Below are positions 41,378 to 50,092 of a DNA stretch of 64,000 nucleotides, one piece after another (the first letter of the stretch is position 1; the number at the start of each line of letters is the position of its first letter). The DNA is from Streptomyces roseolus (GTDB lineage Bacteria; Actinomycetota; Actinomycetes; Streptomycetales; Streptomycetaceae): assembly GCF_014649855.1 (NCBI RefSeq), contig NZ_BMTV01000023.1, forward strand, positions 1 through 64,000, written 5' to 3'. The notes below the pieces were generated by a model. It was not told where the DNA came from. It was given only the letters and a program-made list of their open reading frames with translations, and did no database searches. Made by a program: the position numbers and the translations under genes.

Positions 41378-43092
41378 GCTCCGCCGCCCTGCGGGTTCTG
41401 CCGGGCACCGGGGTCGTCGATGACGTCCCGCTTGTGCGCCTCGTCGTAGTCCAGCGCCGCGAGGCTGGGGAAGTTCAGGTCGAAGGCGGGCGACTCGGAC
41501 CGGATGCGCGGGAGGGTGAGGAAGTTGTGCCGGGGCGGCGGGCAGGAGGTGGCCCATTCCAGGGAGCGGCCGAAGCCCCACGGGTCGTCCACGGTGACCC
41601 GCGGGGCGGTCTTGGCGGTCTTCCACACGTTGTAGAAGAACGGCAGGGTGGAGGCGCCCAGGAGGAACGCTCCGATGGAGGAGACGGTGTTCAGCGCCGT
41701 GAATCCGTCGGCCTGCAGGTAGTCGGCGTACCGCCTGGGCATTCCCTCGGCCCCGAGCCAGTGCTGGACGAGGAACGTGCCGTGGAAACCGACGAACAGC
41801 GTCCAGAAATGGATCTTCCCGAGCCTTTCGTCCAGCATCGTGCCGGTCATCTTCGGCCACCAGAAGTAGAACCCGGCGAACATCGCGAAGACGACCGTGC
41901 CGAAGACGACGTAGTGGAAGTGGGCCACGACGAAGTACGAGTCGGTGACGTGGAAGTCCATGGGCGGGGAGGCGAGGATGATGCCGGTCAGACCGCCGAA
42001 CAAAAAGGTGACGAGGAAGCCGATCGACCACAGCATCGGCGTCTCGAAGGAGAGCGACCCCTTCCACATCGTGCCGATCCAGTTGAAGAACTTCACTCCC
42101 GTCGGCACGGCGATGAGGAAGGTCATGAAGGAGAAGAACGGCAGCAGCACCGCCCCGGTGGCGAACATGTGGTGCGCCCAGACGGTCACCGACAGGCCCG
42201 CGATCGCGATCGTCGCCGCGACCAGACCGATGTAACCGAAGATCGGTTTGCGGGAGAAGACCGGCAGGATCTCGGTGACGATGCCGAAGAACGGCAGGGC
42301 GATGATGTAGACCTCGGGGTGCCCGAAGAACCAGAACAGGTGTTGCCAGAGCAGGGCGCCGCCGTTCTCCGGATCGTAGACATGGGCCCCGAACTGCCGG
42401 TCCGCCTCCAGCGCGAACAGCGCCGCCGCCAGCACGGGGAACGCGAACAGCACGAGCACCGACGTCAGCAGCACGTTCCAGGTGAAGATCGGCATCCGGA
42501 ACATCGTCATGCCCGGAGCCCGCATGCAGATGATCGTGGTGATGAAGTTGACCGCACCCAGGATCGTCCCGAAGCCGCCCAGGGCGAGCCCCATGATCCA
42601 CATGTCGCCGCCGACATAGGGCGTGCGCTCCCCTCCACTGAGCGGGGTGTAGGCGGTCCAGCCGAAGTCAGCGGTGCCCTGCGTGGTGAAGATCCCCGCG
42701 AACGCGATCACACCGCCGAAGAGGAACAGCCAGTACGACAGCATGTTCAGCCGGGGGAAGGCGACATCGGGGGACCCGATCTGCAACGGCATGATCGCGT
42801 TGGCGAAACCGGCGAAGGTGGGGGTGGCGAACAGCAGCAGCATCACCGTGCCGTGGAGGGTGAACGCCTGGTTGTACTGCTCGGGGGAGATGATCTGCAG
42901 CCCCGGCCGGGCCAGTTCCGCACGGATCACCAGGGCGAGAATTCCACCGAGCAGGAAGAAGACGAACGACGTGATCAGGTAGAGATGCCCGATCTTCTTG
43001 TGGTCCGTCGTCGTCAGCCAGTCCACGACGACCTTCCCCCAGCTCCTCTTCTTCACCGGCACGAGGGTGGGTGGTTCCGTGGAAACGACCAT
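41374..43092 (-). CDS. ctaD: Cytochrome c oxidase subunit I
   Basis: 572 aa, ATG at 43092 with ACGGAG. It is the catalytic subunit of an aa3-type terminal oxidase, with twelve membrane helices. Visible ligands: heme a His in LHGTVMLLLFATP, the CuB site FGHPEVYI with its cross-linked Tyr, VWAHHMFATG, and the heme a3/a pair in VAHFHYVVFGTV. No subunit II, III or cytochrome bc1 genes are adjacent, whereas the housekeeping streptomycete ctaD lies in a ctaCDEF cluster. This is therefore likely a second copy. A small tail-anchored protein follows with overlap. Confidence 0.93.
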   Translation of the reverse strand: MVVSTEPPTLVPVKKRSWGKVVVDWLTTTDHKKIGHLYLITSFVFFLLGGILALVIRAELARPGLQIISPEQYNQAFTLHGTVMLLLFATPTFAGFANAIMPLQIGSPDVAFPRLNMLSYWLFLFGGVIAFAGIFTTQGTADFGWTAYTPLSGGERTPYVGGDMWIMGLALGGFGTILGAVNFITTIICMRAPGMTMFRMPIFTWNVLLTSVLVLFAFPVLAAALFALEADRQFGAHVYDPENGGALLWQHLFWFFGHPEVYIIALPFFGIVTEILPVFSRKPIFGYIGLVAATIAIAGLSVTVWAHHMFATGAVLLPFFSFMTFLIAVPTGVKFFNWIGTMWKGSLSFETPMLWSIGFLVTFLFGGLTGIILASPPMDFHVTDSYFVVAHFHYVVFGTVVFAMFAGFYFWWPKMTGTMLDERLGKIHFWTLFVGFHGTFLVQHWLGAEGMPRRYADYLQADGFTALNTVSSIGAFLLGASTLPFFYNVWKTAKTAPRVTVDDPWGFGRSLEWATSCPPPRHNFLTLPRIRSESPAFDLNFPSLAALDYDEAHKRDVIDDPGARQNPQGGGA

Positions 43093-43826
43093 GTGGACTC
43101 CGTGAGGGACTCAAAGGGATGCCGACGGGCGTGGCGACCATAGGACCCGGGGTTCCCCGTGACCGCCCGAACACCGCCAGTCGGAATCAGTCACTTCATC
43201 ACACCTGCGCTGACCTGCGGATCCACTCTTCCCCCGCGGCAAGAGCCCTCGTTCGGCGGGCGTGGGACGTGAACCGGCGTCCGCCCCTCGCCACTGCGCC
43301 CCGCCGCAGGCCTCTGCCTCGTACCGAGCCCCTCGCCACGGGCGGAGGTTCCGGGCGGGCGTGCCGCGATGACGTGATCTCGCAGGACGCCGCCGGCGCA
43401 CGAGGCCGGAGTCCCGACCGCATCGCCGCCCCGATGCACCGCGCCCAGGGCGATCTCGCCGGAACCGAGCACCGCCTCCCCCTTGCGTGAGCGGATCCGG
43501 GCCGACGTGGGAGCGGGCTCCCTCAGCGCCACTGCCGTAGGTCTTGCCACAGAAGCGGCATTTCAGGTCCACCGTCCGACCGTCCACGACCATGGCGATC
43601 TGCCCGCGAGCACAGCAGGCGGTCGTGCCGCGCTCCCGGCCGGCGAGGCAGGTGGCTCCCTGCGCTTTCCGTGCCGCCCGGGTGTACGGCGTCGGAGCCG
43701 AGGACGTACGGCCGGACGCCCTCGCGGACGACAGCGGCAGACTCCCTCCCGCAGTCGCGACGACAGCCACGGGAGGGAGCCGGACATCCCCCGACGCCCT
43801 ATCGGCTCGACGGAGAAGACACCGGG
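43093..43826. other. Region with no firm gene; zinc-finger-like frame on the minus strand
   Basis: About 730 bases between ctaD and the pirin gene. On the minus strand, from an ATG at 43593, the frame encodes MVVDGRTVDLKCRFCGKTYG, a CxxC pair resembling a zinc knuckle, then drifts into low-quality sequence. Codon use in that stretch is moderately coding-like. It may be a gene remnant. Nothing else is recognisable. Confidence 0.3.
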
Positions 43827-44792
43827 TCAGCGCACCCGGCCCCGCGCCTTCAGCTGGGTCACAGGCACCTCGGGGGCCGGGAGGCGGTCGCCGTCGTAGC
43901 CCTTCACCTCGCCGAAGCGGTCGCCCGACATCCAGTCCTCCCGGGCCTGGCGGATCTCCTCATCCGTGCGGCCCACGAAGTTCCACCACATGACGATCTC
44001 CTCCTCGAAGGGTTCGCCGCCGAGGAGCATCAGGCCCGCGTCGGAGGAGGCCCGCAGGGGGAGGTTGGTGCGGCCGCAGCCGAGGTAGAGCATCGAGCCG
44101 GGGAGGACCGGGACGCCGTCGACGTGCGCCTCGCCGGACATGGAGAGGACGGCGTACTCGAAGTCCGGGTCGAGCGGCAGTTCGGTCTCGGTGCCGGCGG
44201 CGAGGGCGAGGTCGGCGCCGACGAGGGGCGTGTACGTCATCCCCGGCGAGGTCGAACCGTCGAGGGAGCCGAGGACGACCGTGGCGGTGAGGCCGGGGGC
44301 GGTGACCCGGGGCAGGTGGGCGTGGTGCTGGAAGTGCGGCTCGACGTGCCGGTGCGCGTCCGGCAGGGCGACCCAGAGCTGGGCGCCGTGCAGGAAGCGG
44401 GCGTGCGGGCGGGGGCTCTCCTCGGAGTGCGAGATCGCGCGGCCGGAGGTCATCAGGCCCAGCTCGCGGGGGCGGATCGTCTGGAGGCTGCCGGTCGAGT
44501 CGCGGTGCAGGACCTCGCCCTCGTGCAGCCAGCTGACGGTCTGGAGACCCATGTGCGGGTGGGGTGGCACCTGCATGCCGGGCTCGTCGGCGATGTCGTC
44601 GGGGCCGTAGTGGTCGACGAAGACCCAGGCCCCGACCATCCGGCGGCCGAGGTTCGGCAGCAGGCGCCGCACCTCCGTCGACTCACCGAGGCGGACGTGC
44701 CGGGGGCTGAGGAGTTCGCGTACGGGCTCGGCGACGACGAAGCCGCGGCCACCGCACACGGCGAGCTCTGCCTGGCGGTCGAGATTGCTCAT
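43827..44792 (-). CDS. Pirin-family protein
   Basis: 321 aa from the ATG at 44792. It is a bicupin with the pirin metal-site motif HPHMGLQTVSWLHEGEVLHR in the first cupin, where three His and one Glu hold iron, and LGLMTSGRAISHSEESPRPH following. The C-terminal pirin domain includes FEYAVLSMSGEAHVDGVPVL. Some bacterial pirins are quercetin dioxygenases; others act on pyruvate dehydrogenase or in stress. The gene is divergent from the TPR gene, sharing a 136-base promoter region. It is apparently monocistronic. Confidence 0.92.
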   Translation of the reverse strand: MSNLDRQAELAVCGGRGFVVAEPVRELLSPRHVRLGESTEVRRLLPNLGRRMVGAWVFVDHYGPDDIADEPGMQVPPHPHMGLQTVSWLHEGEVLHRDSTGSLQTIRPRELGLMTSGRAISHSEESPRPHARFLHGAQLWVALPDAHRHVEPHFQHHAHLPRVTAPGLTATVVLGSLDGSTSPGMTYTPLVGADLALAAGTETELPLDPDFEYAVLSMSGEAHVDGVPVLPGSMLYLGCGRTNLPLRASSDAGLMLLGGEPFEEEIVMWWNFVGRTDEEIRQAREDWMSGDRFGEVKGYDGDRLPAPEVPVTQLKARGRVR

Positions 44793-44928
44793 CGGGGATC
44801 GACACCTCTCCAGTGGGGGGACATCGGGGAACACCCGGGTAGTGGAATGTTCAACTAGCCTTCGGTGTTGACGAGGGCGGACCACCCCACAGGGTGGCAG
44901 ATCCGGCACCCCGGAACAGGGAGAGCAA

Positions 44929-45273
44929 GTGAGCGACACGTACTACGAGTTCGGAACGGCCGCCGACCGCTGGAGCCGCGCGCGGCTGTTCTTCGACGCT
45001 AAGGAGTACCAGACCGCCGTCCGCATCCTGCGCGGCCTCGTCGCCGAGCACCCGGACCAGACGGCCCAGCGGCTGCTGCTCGCCCGCGCCTACTACCACT
45101 CCGCCCAGCTGAAGCCCGCCGAGGCCGAGCTCCGCGCCATCCTGGAGCGCGACCCGGTGGAGCACTACGCCCGGCTGATGCTCGGCCGCACGCTGGAGCG
45201 CCAGGGCCGCCAGGACGAGGCCGCCCCGCACCTGCGGATGGCCGCGGCGATGAGCGGCGAGCTGCCGTCCTGA
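44929..45273 (+). CDS. Small tetratricopeptide-repeat protein
   Basis: 114 aa from the GTG at 44929 with CAGGGAGAG upstream. Two to three TPR helices pairs are visible: RARLFFDAKEYQTAVRILRG, LLLARAYYHSAQLKPAEAEL and ARLMLGRTLERQGRQDEAAP. It is a protein-interaction module with no catalytic part. This small TPR protein is widely conserved in streptomycetes, often opposite pirin as here. Partner unknown. Confidence 0.88.
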   Translation: MSDTYYEFGTAADRWSRARLFFDAKEYQTAVRILRGLVAEHPDQTAQRLLLARAYYHSAQLKPAEAELRAILERDPVEHYARLMLGRTLERQGRQDEAAPHLRMAAAMSGELPS

Positions 45274-45318
45274 CGCCAGGCACGGCCTGGCCGCGAAAGG
45301 CGACCTGACGCGGAACTG

Positions 45319-45335
45319 ATACCCCGGCACGGTAT
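45319..45335. promoter_or_regulatory. Possible CsoR-type (copper) operator
   Basis: ATACCCCGGCACGGTAT is a 17-base inverted repeat with ATACC/GGTAT arms, resembling the ATACCCC-type sites bound by streptomycete copper repressor CsoR. It lies just upstream of the DUF6153-DUF305 pair. The assignment is inference from site shape and gene context. Confidence 0.4.
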
Positions 45336-45360
45336 GGTCGGGCCCCAGGAGGACCTGATC

Positions 45361-45801
45361 GTGCCCACACCCCGGCCGCACCACGGCGAGCGAGCGGAAG
45401 GTGCCCTCGCGCACCTCCTGCTCGTCGTCGTGCTCGCGCTCGGGGTGTTCATGATGCATTCCGTGGGCCATCCCGAAGGCCCCGCGACCGGCACGTCCAC
45501 CACGGCAGCGGTCCACGCCGGCGCCCCCGGCGGCGCCCCGGCCGCCGCCGACCACGGTGCGCCGGACCACGGCGCGCCGCAGCCGGACGACGGACACGCG
45601 CCCGGTTCCGGGATGGACATGACCACGCTCTGCGTGGCCGTCCTCGCCGGCTGGCTGCTCACCGGCCTCGTCCGGGCCGCGCTCGGCCGCCGCCCCGACT
45701 GGCTCGCTCTCCTTCTCGCGCGGCTCGCGCCGGCGCTCGCGCCGCACGCCCCTCCCCGCCGCCCTCCCGACCTCGCCCGGCTGTCCGTCCTGCGGATCTA
45801 G
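45361..45801 (+). CDS. DUF6153-like membrane protein
   Basis: 146 aa from the GTG at 45361, eight bases after AGGAGG; an ATG 27 bases earlier has no site. An N-terminal membrane helix (LLLVVVLALGVFMMHSVGH) is followed by a His/Asp/Gly-rich stretch (DHGAPDHGAPQPDDGHAPGS) that could bind metal, then a second helix (TTLCVAVLAGWLLTGLV) and an Arg/Pro-rich tail. Relatives sit beside DUF305 genes, as here. It may be a copper-related membrane protein; function is not established. Confidence 0.75.
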   Translation: MPTPRPHHGERAEGALAHLLLVVVLALGVFMMHSVGHPEGPATGTSTTAAVHAGAPGGAPAAADHGAPDHGAPQPDDGHAPGSGMDMTTLCVAVLAGWLLTGLVRAALGRRPDWLALLLARLAPALAPHAPPRRPPDLARLSVLRI

Positions 45802-45891
45802 GCCGTACCACCCCGCGGCGGGCCGCTTCGCGCTGCCCGCGCACCACCGGTACACCCCATGATCCGTACGTACAGCACACGAGGAATCACC

Positions 45892-46521
45892 ATGCGTACT
45901 TCCCGCACGCGCACCACCCGCGCCCTCGGCCTGACCGGCGCCGTCGCCGCGGCCGCCCTGCTCCTCGCCGCCTGCGGCGACGACGACACCATGAGCGGCA
46001 TGGACCACGGCGGCACGCCCTCCGCCACCACGACCGCCACCGCCACTCCGTCCGCCTTCGGGAACTCCGGGACCTTCAACGACGCCGACGTGATGTTCGC
46101 GCAGATGATGATCCCCCACCACGAGCAGGCCCTGGAGATGGCCGGGCTCGCCGACGGACGCGCCGAGGACGCCGGCGTGAAGAAGATCGTCGCCGCCATC
46201 GAGAAGGCACAGGACCCCGAGATCCAGAAGATGAAGGCCTGGCTCAGGGGCTGGGGCGAGCCCGAGTCCGCCGGGACGCACCACGGCATGGCCGGGATGA
46301 TGTCCGAGCAGGACATGAAGGACCTCGCCGCCCTGAAGGACGAGGACTTCGACCGCAAGTTCGCGGAGCTGATGATCGCCCACCACGAAGGCGCGGTGGA
46401 GATGGCGAAGACCGAGCAGAAGGACGGCGGCAACGCGGAGGCGAAGGCGCTGGCCGGCGAGGTCGTCACGGCCCAGACCGCGGAGATCACCGAGCTGAGG
46501 AAGATCCTCGACCGTCTCTGA
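45892..46521 (+). CDS. DUF305 lipoprotein
   Basis: 209 aa from the ATG at 45892 with GAGGAA. A lipoprotein signal ends LLLAAC (Cys28). The mature part has the duplicated DUF305 motif MMIPHHEQALEMAG and LMIAHHEGAVEMAK, giving paired His, plus Met- and His-rich linkers (HHGMAGMMSEQDMK). DUF305 proteins of the CopM type bind copper outside the membrane. With the DUF6153 neighbour and the ATACCCC-type site it forms a probable copper-handling unit. Confidence 0.9.
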   Translation: MRTSRTRTTRALGLTGAVAAAALLLAACGDDDTMSGMDHGGTPSATTTATATPSAFGNSGTFNDADVMFAQMMIPHHEQALEMAGLADGRAEDAGVKKIVAAIEKAQDPEIQKMKAWLRGWGEPESAGTHHGMAGMMSEQDMKDLAALKDEDFDRKFAELMIAHHEGAVEMAKTEQKDGGNAEAKALAGEVVTAQTAEITELRKILDRL

Positions 46522-46703
46522 CGCGCGGACCGGATCCTCCCGGAGGGCCGGGCCGAGCTCCGTGCCCTCGACACCGCCGCCTCACCGGGCGTCCCGCGGG
46601 CCGTGCTCGCCACGACCCGCGGGGCCCTCGCGGCGCCGAGGGCGGCGGGACCTTCTCGGTCGGGGGCGAAATGGGCGGGCACTGAGCGGGGGCGTACGGG
46701 GGA

Positions 46704-48389
46704 TCACCGCGCGGCCGTCTCCGCCACCACCTCGCCGCCCACGACCACCCACTCCGCGACCGTGCCGGGGATCTCCTCCGGGGCGACGCGCAGGATGTCG
46801 CGGGAGAGGACGACGAAGTCGGCGAGCTTGCCGACGGTGAGCGAGCCGCGCTCGTGTTCCAGGAAGTTCGCGTACGCCGAGCCCATCGTGTAGCCCTCGA
46901 CGGCCTCGGCGACGGTGAGGGTCTGGCCCGCCGTCCAGGGCTCGCCGCCGGCGAGCGGGCGGCGGGTGACGGCGGCGTGGATGCCGACCATGGGGTCCAT
47001 CTCGGCGACGTTCCAGTCGCTGGAGAGGGCGAGGACGGCGCCCGCGTCGCGCAGGTCGCGGAGCGGCCAGGCCTTGTGCCAGCGGTCGGGGCCGATGTTC
47101 TCGGCCCAGTCCTGGCCCGGCCCGGCGATGTCGGGGGCGGCGTGCCGGGGCTGCATGCAGGCGACGACGCCGAGTTCGGCGAAGCGCGGGGTGTCGGCCG
47201 GGTCGAGGCACTCGACGTGGACGACCTGGTGGCGGGCGTCGCGCGGGCCGTTGGCCACGCGCGCGTGGGCCACGGCGTCGAGGACGGTGCGGATGCCGCG
47301 GTCGCCGGTGGCGTGCACGAAGCACTGGAAGCCTCGGGCGTCGAGGCGGGCGAGCAGTTCCGCGAACTCCTCCGGCGGGTAGAAGGTCTCGCCCCGGTGG
47401 TGGGCACAGCCCGCGTACGGCTCCAGGAGGGCGGCGGTGCGGGGTTCGACGACGTCGTCGATGTAGAGCTTCAGCGGGCCGACGCGGAAGCGGTCGTCGG
47501 CGTGTTCCGCGGCCGCCCTCTCGAAGGCGTCGAGGTCGGCGTCGGTGGTGCCGCGGGGGTGGAAGAGGGCCGCGACGATCCGGGAGCGGAGTCGGCCCTC
47601 GGCACGCGCGCGTGCGAAGAGGGCGAGGTCGTCGAGGGAGTTCTGGGGTTCGACGACGGTGGTGATGCCGAAGCGGACGGCGTCGTCGAGGCTGCGGGCG
47701 AGCCGGCCGTACTGGCGGTCGGGCGAGGCCCAGGGGACGCCGAGGGCGCACAGGGCGCGGTGGCCGTCGCGGGACAGGCCCTTGACCGCGAAGTCCTTGA
47801 CGAAGCCGGTGGGTTCGCCGGTGGCGGGGTCGGTGACGGCACGGCCGAAGGGCAGGTCGGTGTGGTCGCGGTCGACGCCGAGGGCGCGTAGGGCGGCGGT
47901 GTTGAGCCAGGCGGTGTGGACGTCGTAGCTGAGGACGAGGGCGGGGGTGGTGCCGGTGGCGGGGTCGAGGTCGGCGGCGGTGGGCATGCGGCCGCCGGGG
48001 ATCGCGGAGTAGTCGAAGGCCTCGGCCTCGATCCAGGGGGCGTCGGGGTGGGCGGCATGCCAGGCCCGCACGCGCGCGTGGATCTCGTCGAGGGTGCGGG
48101 CGCCGGCGAGCTGCACGCAGGCGTCGTCGGAGCCGAGCCGCACGTGGTTGTGGGCGTCGACGAAGCCGGGCAGGACGAGCCGTCCGCCGGCGTCGAGGAC
48201 GCGGGTGCCGGGGCCGGTCCAGGCGGCGGCGTCCGCGGTGGCGCCGAGCCAGACGATCCGCCCGTCCCGTACGGCCATCGCCTCCGCCTCCGGCAGGGCG
48301 GGGTCGACGGTGTGGACGCGGGCGCCGGTGAGGAGGAGGTCGGCGGGGGCGTGCGCGGGAGTGAGGGTGGGGGTGGTGCGGTTGTTCAT
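46704..48389 (-). CDS. Amidohydrolase, YtcJ-like
   Basis: 561 aa, ATG at 48389 with AAGGAA. It is an Amidohydro_3 enzyme: LLLTGARVHTVDP start, metal motif GFVDAHNHV, then a KLYIDD block, HATGDRGI, HVECLD, and the terminal ALSSDWNVAEMDP. These motifs supply the His/Asp ligands of a zinc or binuclear site. It follows an NCS1-family permease gene by 108 bases on the same strand. Both are probably controlled by the divergent TetR protein. The pair suggests uptake and hydrolysis of a heterocyclic or amide compound. It is a paralogue of the larger enzyme at 27717. Confidence 0.9.
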   Translation of the reverse strand: MNNRTTPTLTPAHAPADLLLTGARVHTVDPALPEAEAMAVRDGRIVWLGATADAAAWTGPGTRVLDAGGRLVLPGFVDAHNHVRLGSDDACVQLAGARTLDEIHARVRAWHAAHPDAPWIEAEAFDYSAIPGGRMPTAADLDPATGTTPALVLSYDVHTAWLNTAALRALGVDRDHTDLPFGRAVTDPATGEPTGFVKDFAVKGLSRDGHRALCALGVPWASPDRQYGRLARSLDDAVRFGITTVVEPQNSLDDLALFARARAEGRLRSRIVAALFHPRGTTDADLDAFERAAAEHADDRFRVGPLKLYIDDVVEPRTAALLEPYAGCAHHRGETFYPPEEFAELLARLDARGFQCFVHATGDRGIRTVLDAVAHARVANGPRDARHQVVHVECLDPADTPRFAELGVVACMQPRHAAPDIAGPGQDWAENIGPDRWHKAWPLRDLRDAGAVLALSSDWNVAEMDPMVGIHAAVTRRPLAGGEPWTAGQTLTVAEAVEGYTMGSAYANFLEHERGSLTVGKLADFVVLSRDILRVAPEEIPGTVAEWVVVGGEVVAETAAR

Positions 48390-48498
48390 GCGGGGTGCGT
48401 TCCTTGTCGTACGGGTGAGGTGGTGGCGGGCGCGGCGGGTCCGGACGGGTGGTCAGAGCCGGTCAGGCGGCCGGGTGCGGGACGGCAGTCGAGTGCGA

Positions 48499-49905
48499 TC
48501 AGGCGGCTGGGTGCGGGACTGCGGTGCGGCGGGCCAGGAGGACGTACACGAGTGCCGCGACGGGTGCGCCGAGGAGCGTGAGGTCGGCGCCGCCGAGCGG
48601 CGCGACGAGGGGGCCGGTCCAGAGGGCGGAGTCGCAGGTGAGGGCGGAGAAGAGGCCGCCGGCGAGGAGGGCGGCGGCGCCGGCGGGGTGCCAGCCGGAC
48701 CGGTACCAGTAGGCGCCGCCGGGATCGGTGCGGTGCAGGGCCTCGGAGTCGTACCGGCAGCGGCGCAGGACCATGTCGGCGAGGAAGACGCCGCCCCAGG
48801 GGGCGAAGACGATGATCAGGAGGGAGAGGAAGGAGAGGAGGGAGGTGGTGAAGTCGGCGAGGAAGAGGGCGCCGAGGGAGCCGGCGGCGGTCACGGCGGC
48901 GCTGACGGCGAGGGCGCGGGCGCGGTTCCAGGGGATGCCGAGGACCTGGAGGTTGAGGCCGGAGGAGTACAGGGTGATGACGGAGTTGGTGACGGAGCCG
49001 CCGAGGACGAGGGCGAGGAAGACCGGCCGGAACCAGCCGGGCAGCAGGCTCTCGGCGCCGGCGACGGCGTCGGTCATGTCCGTGCGCGTGGCGGCGGCGA
49101 CGCCCGCGACGCCGAGGGCGACGGAGGAGAGGAAGCCGCCGAGGGCGCCGCTGACGGTGACGGCCCGCAGGCTGGTGGCGCGGGGGAGGTAGCGCGTGTA
49201 GTCGGCGGGCATCGGGAGGTACGAGAACGGGCCGGCCAGCATCACCACGAACGCGAGGCTCCAGCCCGCGGCGCCGGGCCCGCTCGCGGGGGCGGAGGTG
49301 TCGGCGCCCGGCACGAGGAGGACGACGAGGACGCCGAAGCCGACGGCGAGGACGTAGGCCATCCAGCGCTCGGCGAACTGGACGGTGGCGTGCCCCCAGA
49401 AGGAGATCGCGAAGGTCAGGGCGAGGGTGACGGCGAGCGCCAGGGCGCGGGGTGCGGCTCCGCCGGACCAGCCGAGGGCGGCGAGGAAGGCCTCCAGGGC
49501 GAGGGTGCCGACGACGGTGTTGACGACCGTGTAGCCGATGCTGACGACCCAGTTGAGCGCGCCGGCGGGGCGGTTGCCGCGGGGGCCGAAGGCGGCGCGG
49601 GAGAGGACGAGGGTGGCGGTGCCGGTGCGGACGCCGCCGAGGCCCGCGGCGCCGATGGCGAGGAAGGAGAGGCCGCCGATCACGACGACGGCGGTGGCCT
49701 GCCAGAAGGAGAGGCCGAAGGCGACGGCGAGGGCGCCGTTGATGACGTAGGTGAAGGTGAGGTTCGAGCCGAACCAGACCCAGAAGACGTCCTTGGCGCT
49801 GCCGTGGCGCTCGGCGTCGGGGATGGGGTCGATGCCGTGCTCCTCGACCTGGAAGACCTCGTCCCGGCTGGCGGTCACTGGTGCCGCCGTCTCGTGGTCG
49901 AGCAC
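48499..49905 (-). CDS. NCS1-family permease (cytosine/purine/allantoin type)
   Basis: About 468 aa from the GTG at 49905, seven bases after GAGGAGC; an upstream ATG at 49962 would start inside the operator and is less likely. Twelve membrane helices. The loop KDVFWVWFGSNLTFTYVING and the later GPFSYLPMPADYTRYLPR with FAPWGGVFLAD match the nucleobase:cation symporter-1 family. Substrates in the family include cytosine, uracil, hydantoins and allantoin. It precedes an amidohydrolase, consistent with a cyclic amide substrate. A strong TetR-type palindrome lies just upstream. Confidence 0.9.
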   Translation of the reverse strand: MLDHETAAPVTASRDEVFQVEEHGIDPIPDAERHGSAKDVFWVWFGSNLTFTYVINGALAVAFGLSFWQATAVVVIGGLSFLAIGAAGLGGVRTGTATLVLSRAAFGPRGNRPAGALNWVVSIGYTVVNTVVGTLALEAFLAALGWSGGAAPRALALAVTLALTFAISFWGHATVQFAERWMAYVLAVGFGVLVVLLVPGADTSAPASGPGAAGWSLAFVVMLAGPFSYLPMPADYTRYLPRATSLRAVTVSGALGGFLSSVALGVAGVAAATRTDMTDAVAGAESLLPGWFRPVFLALVLGGSVTNSVITLYSSGLNLQVLGIPWNRARALAVSAAVTAAGSLGALFLADFTTSLLSFLSLLIIVFAPWGGVFLADMVLRRCRYDSEALHRTDPGGAYWYRSGWHPAGAAALLAGGLFSALTCDSALWTGPLVAPLGGADLTLLGAPVAALVYVLLARRTAVPHPAA

Positions 49906-49926
49906 ATCGCGCTCCTCTGCCTCGAT

Positions 49927-49963
49927 CTTGAATGACGTTCTAAGTTCTTGAATGGCATTCAAG
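49927..49963. promoter_or_regulatory. TetR-type operator between permease and regulator genes
   Basis: CTTGAATGGCATTCAAG (49947-49963) is a perfect palindrome with 8-base arms around one central base. Next to it, 49927-49944 (CTTGAATGACGTTCTAAG) is a degenerate second copy 20 bases away. The pair sits between the divergent NCS1 permease and TetR genes, the expected place for autoregulation and permease control. Confidence 0.75.
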
Positions 49964-50092
49964 ATGAGTGAAGGGTTCCGGCCACGTCAAGACCCGGGCC
50001 GGGATCCGGTTAAGGTCGATGCGGTACGAGGAGGCCCGGCCGCCGGCCGCGGGGCGGCGGTCGACCAGGGAACGGAACGGGGTGCGGCGACG

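Noticed and set aside
44868..44895. TTGACG as a -35 box for the TPR gene
   Set aside because: No acceptable -10 hexamer lies 16-19 bases downstream.
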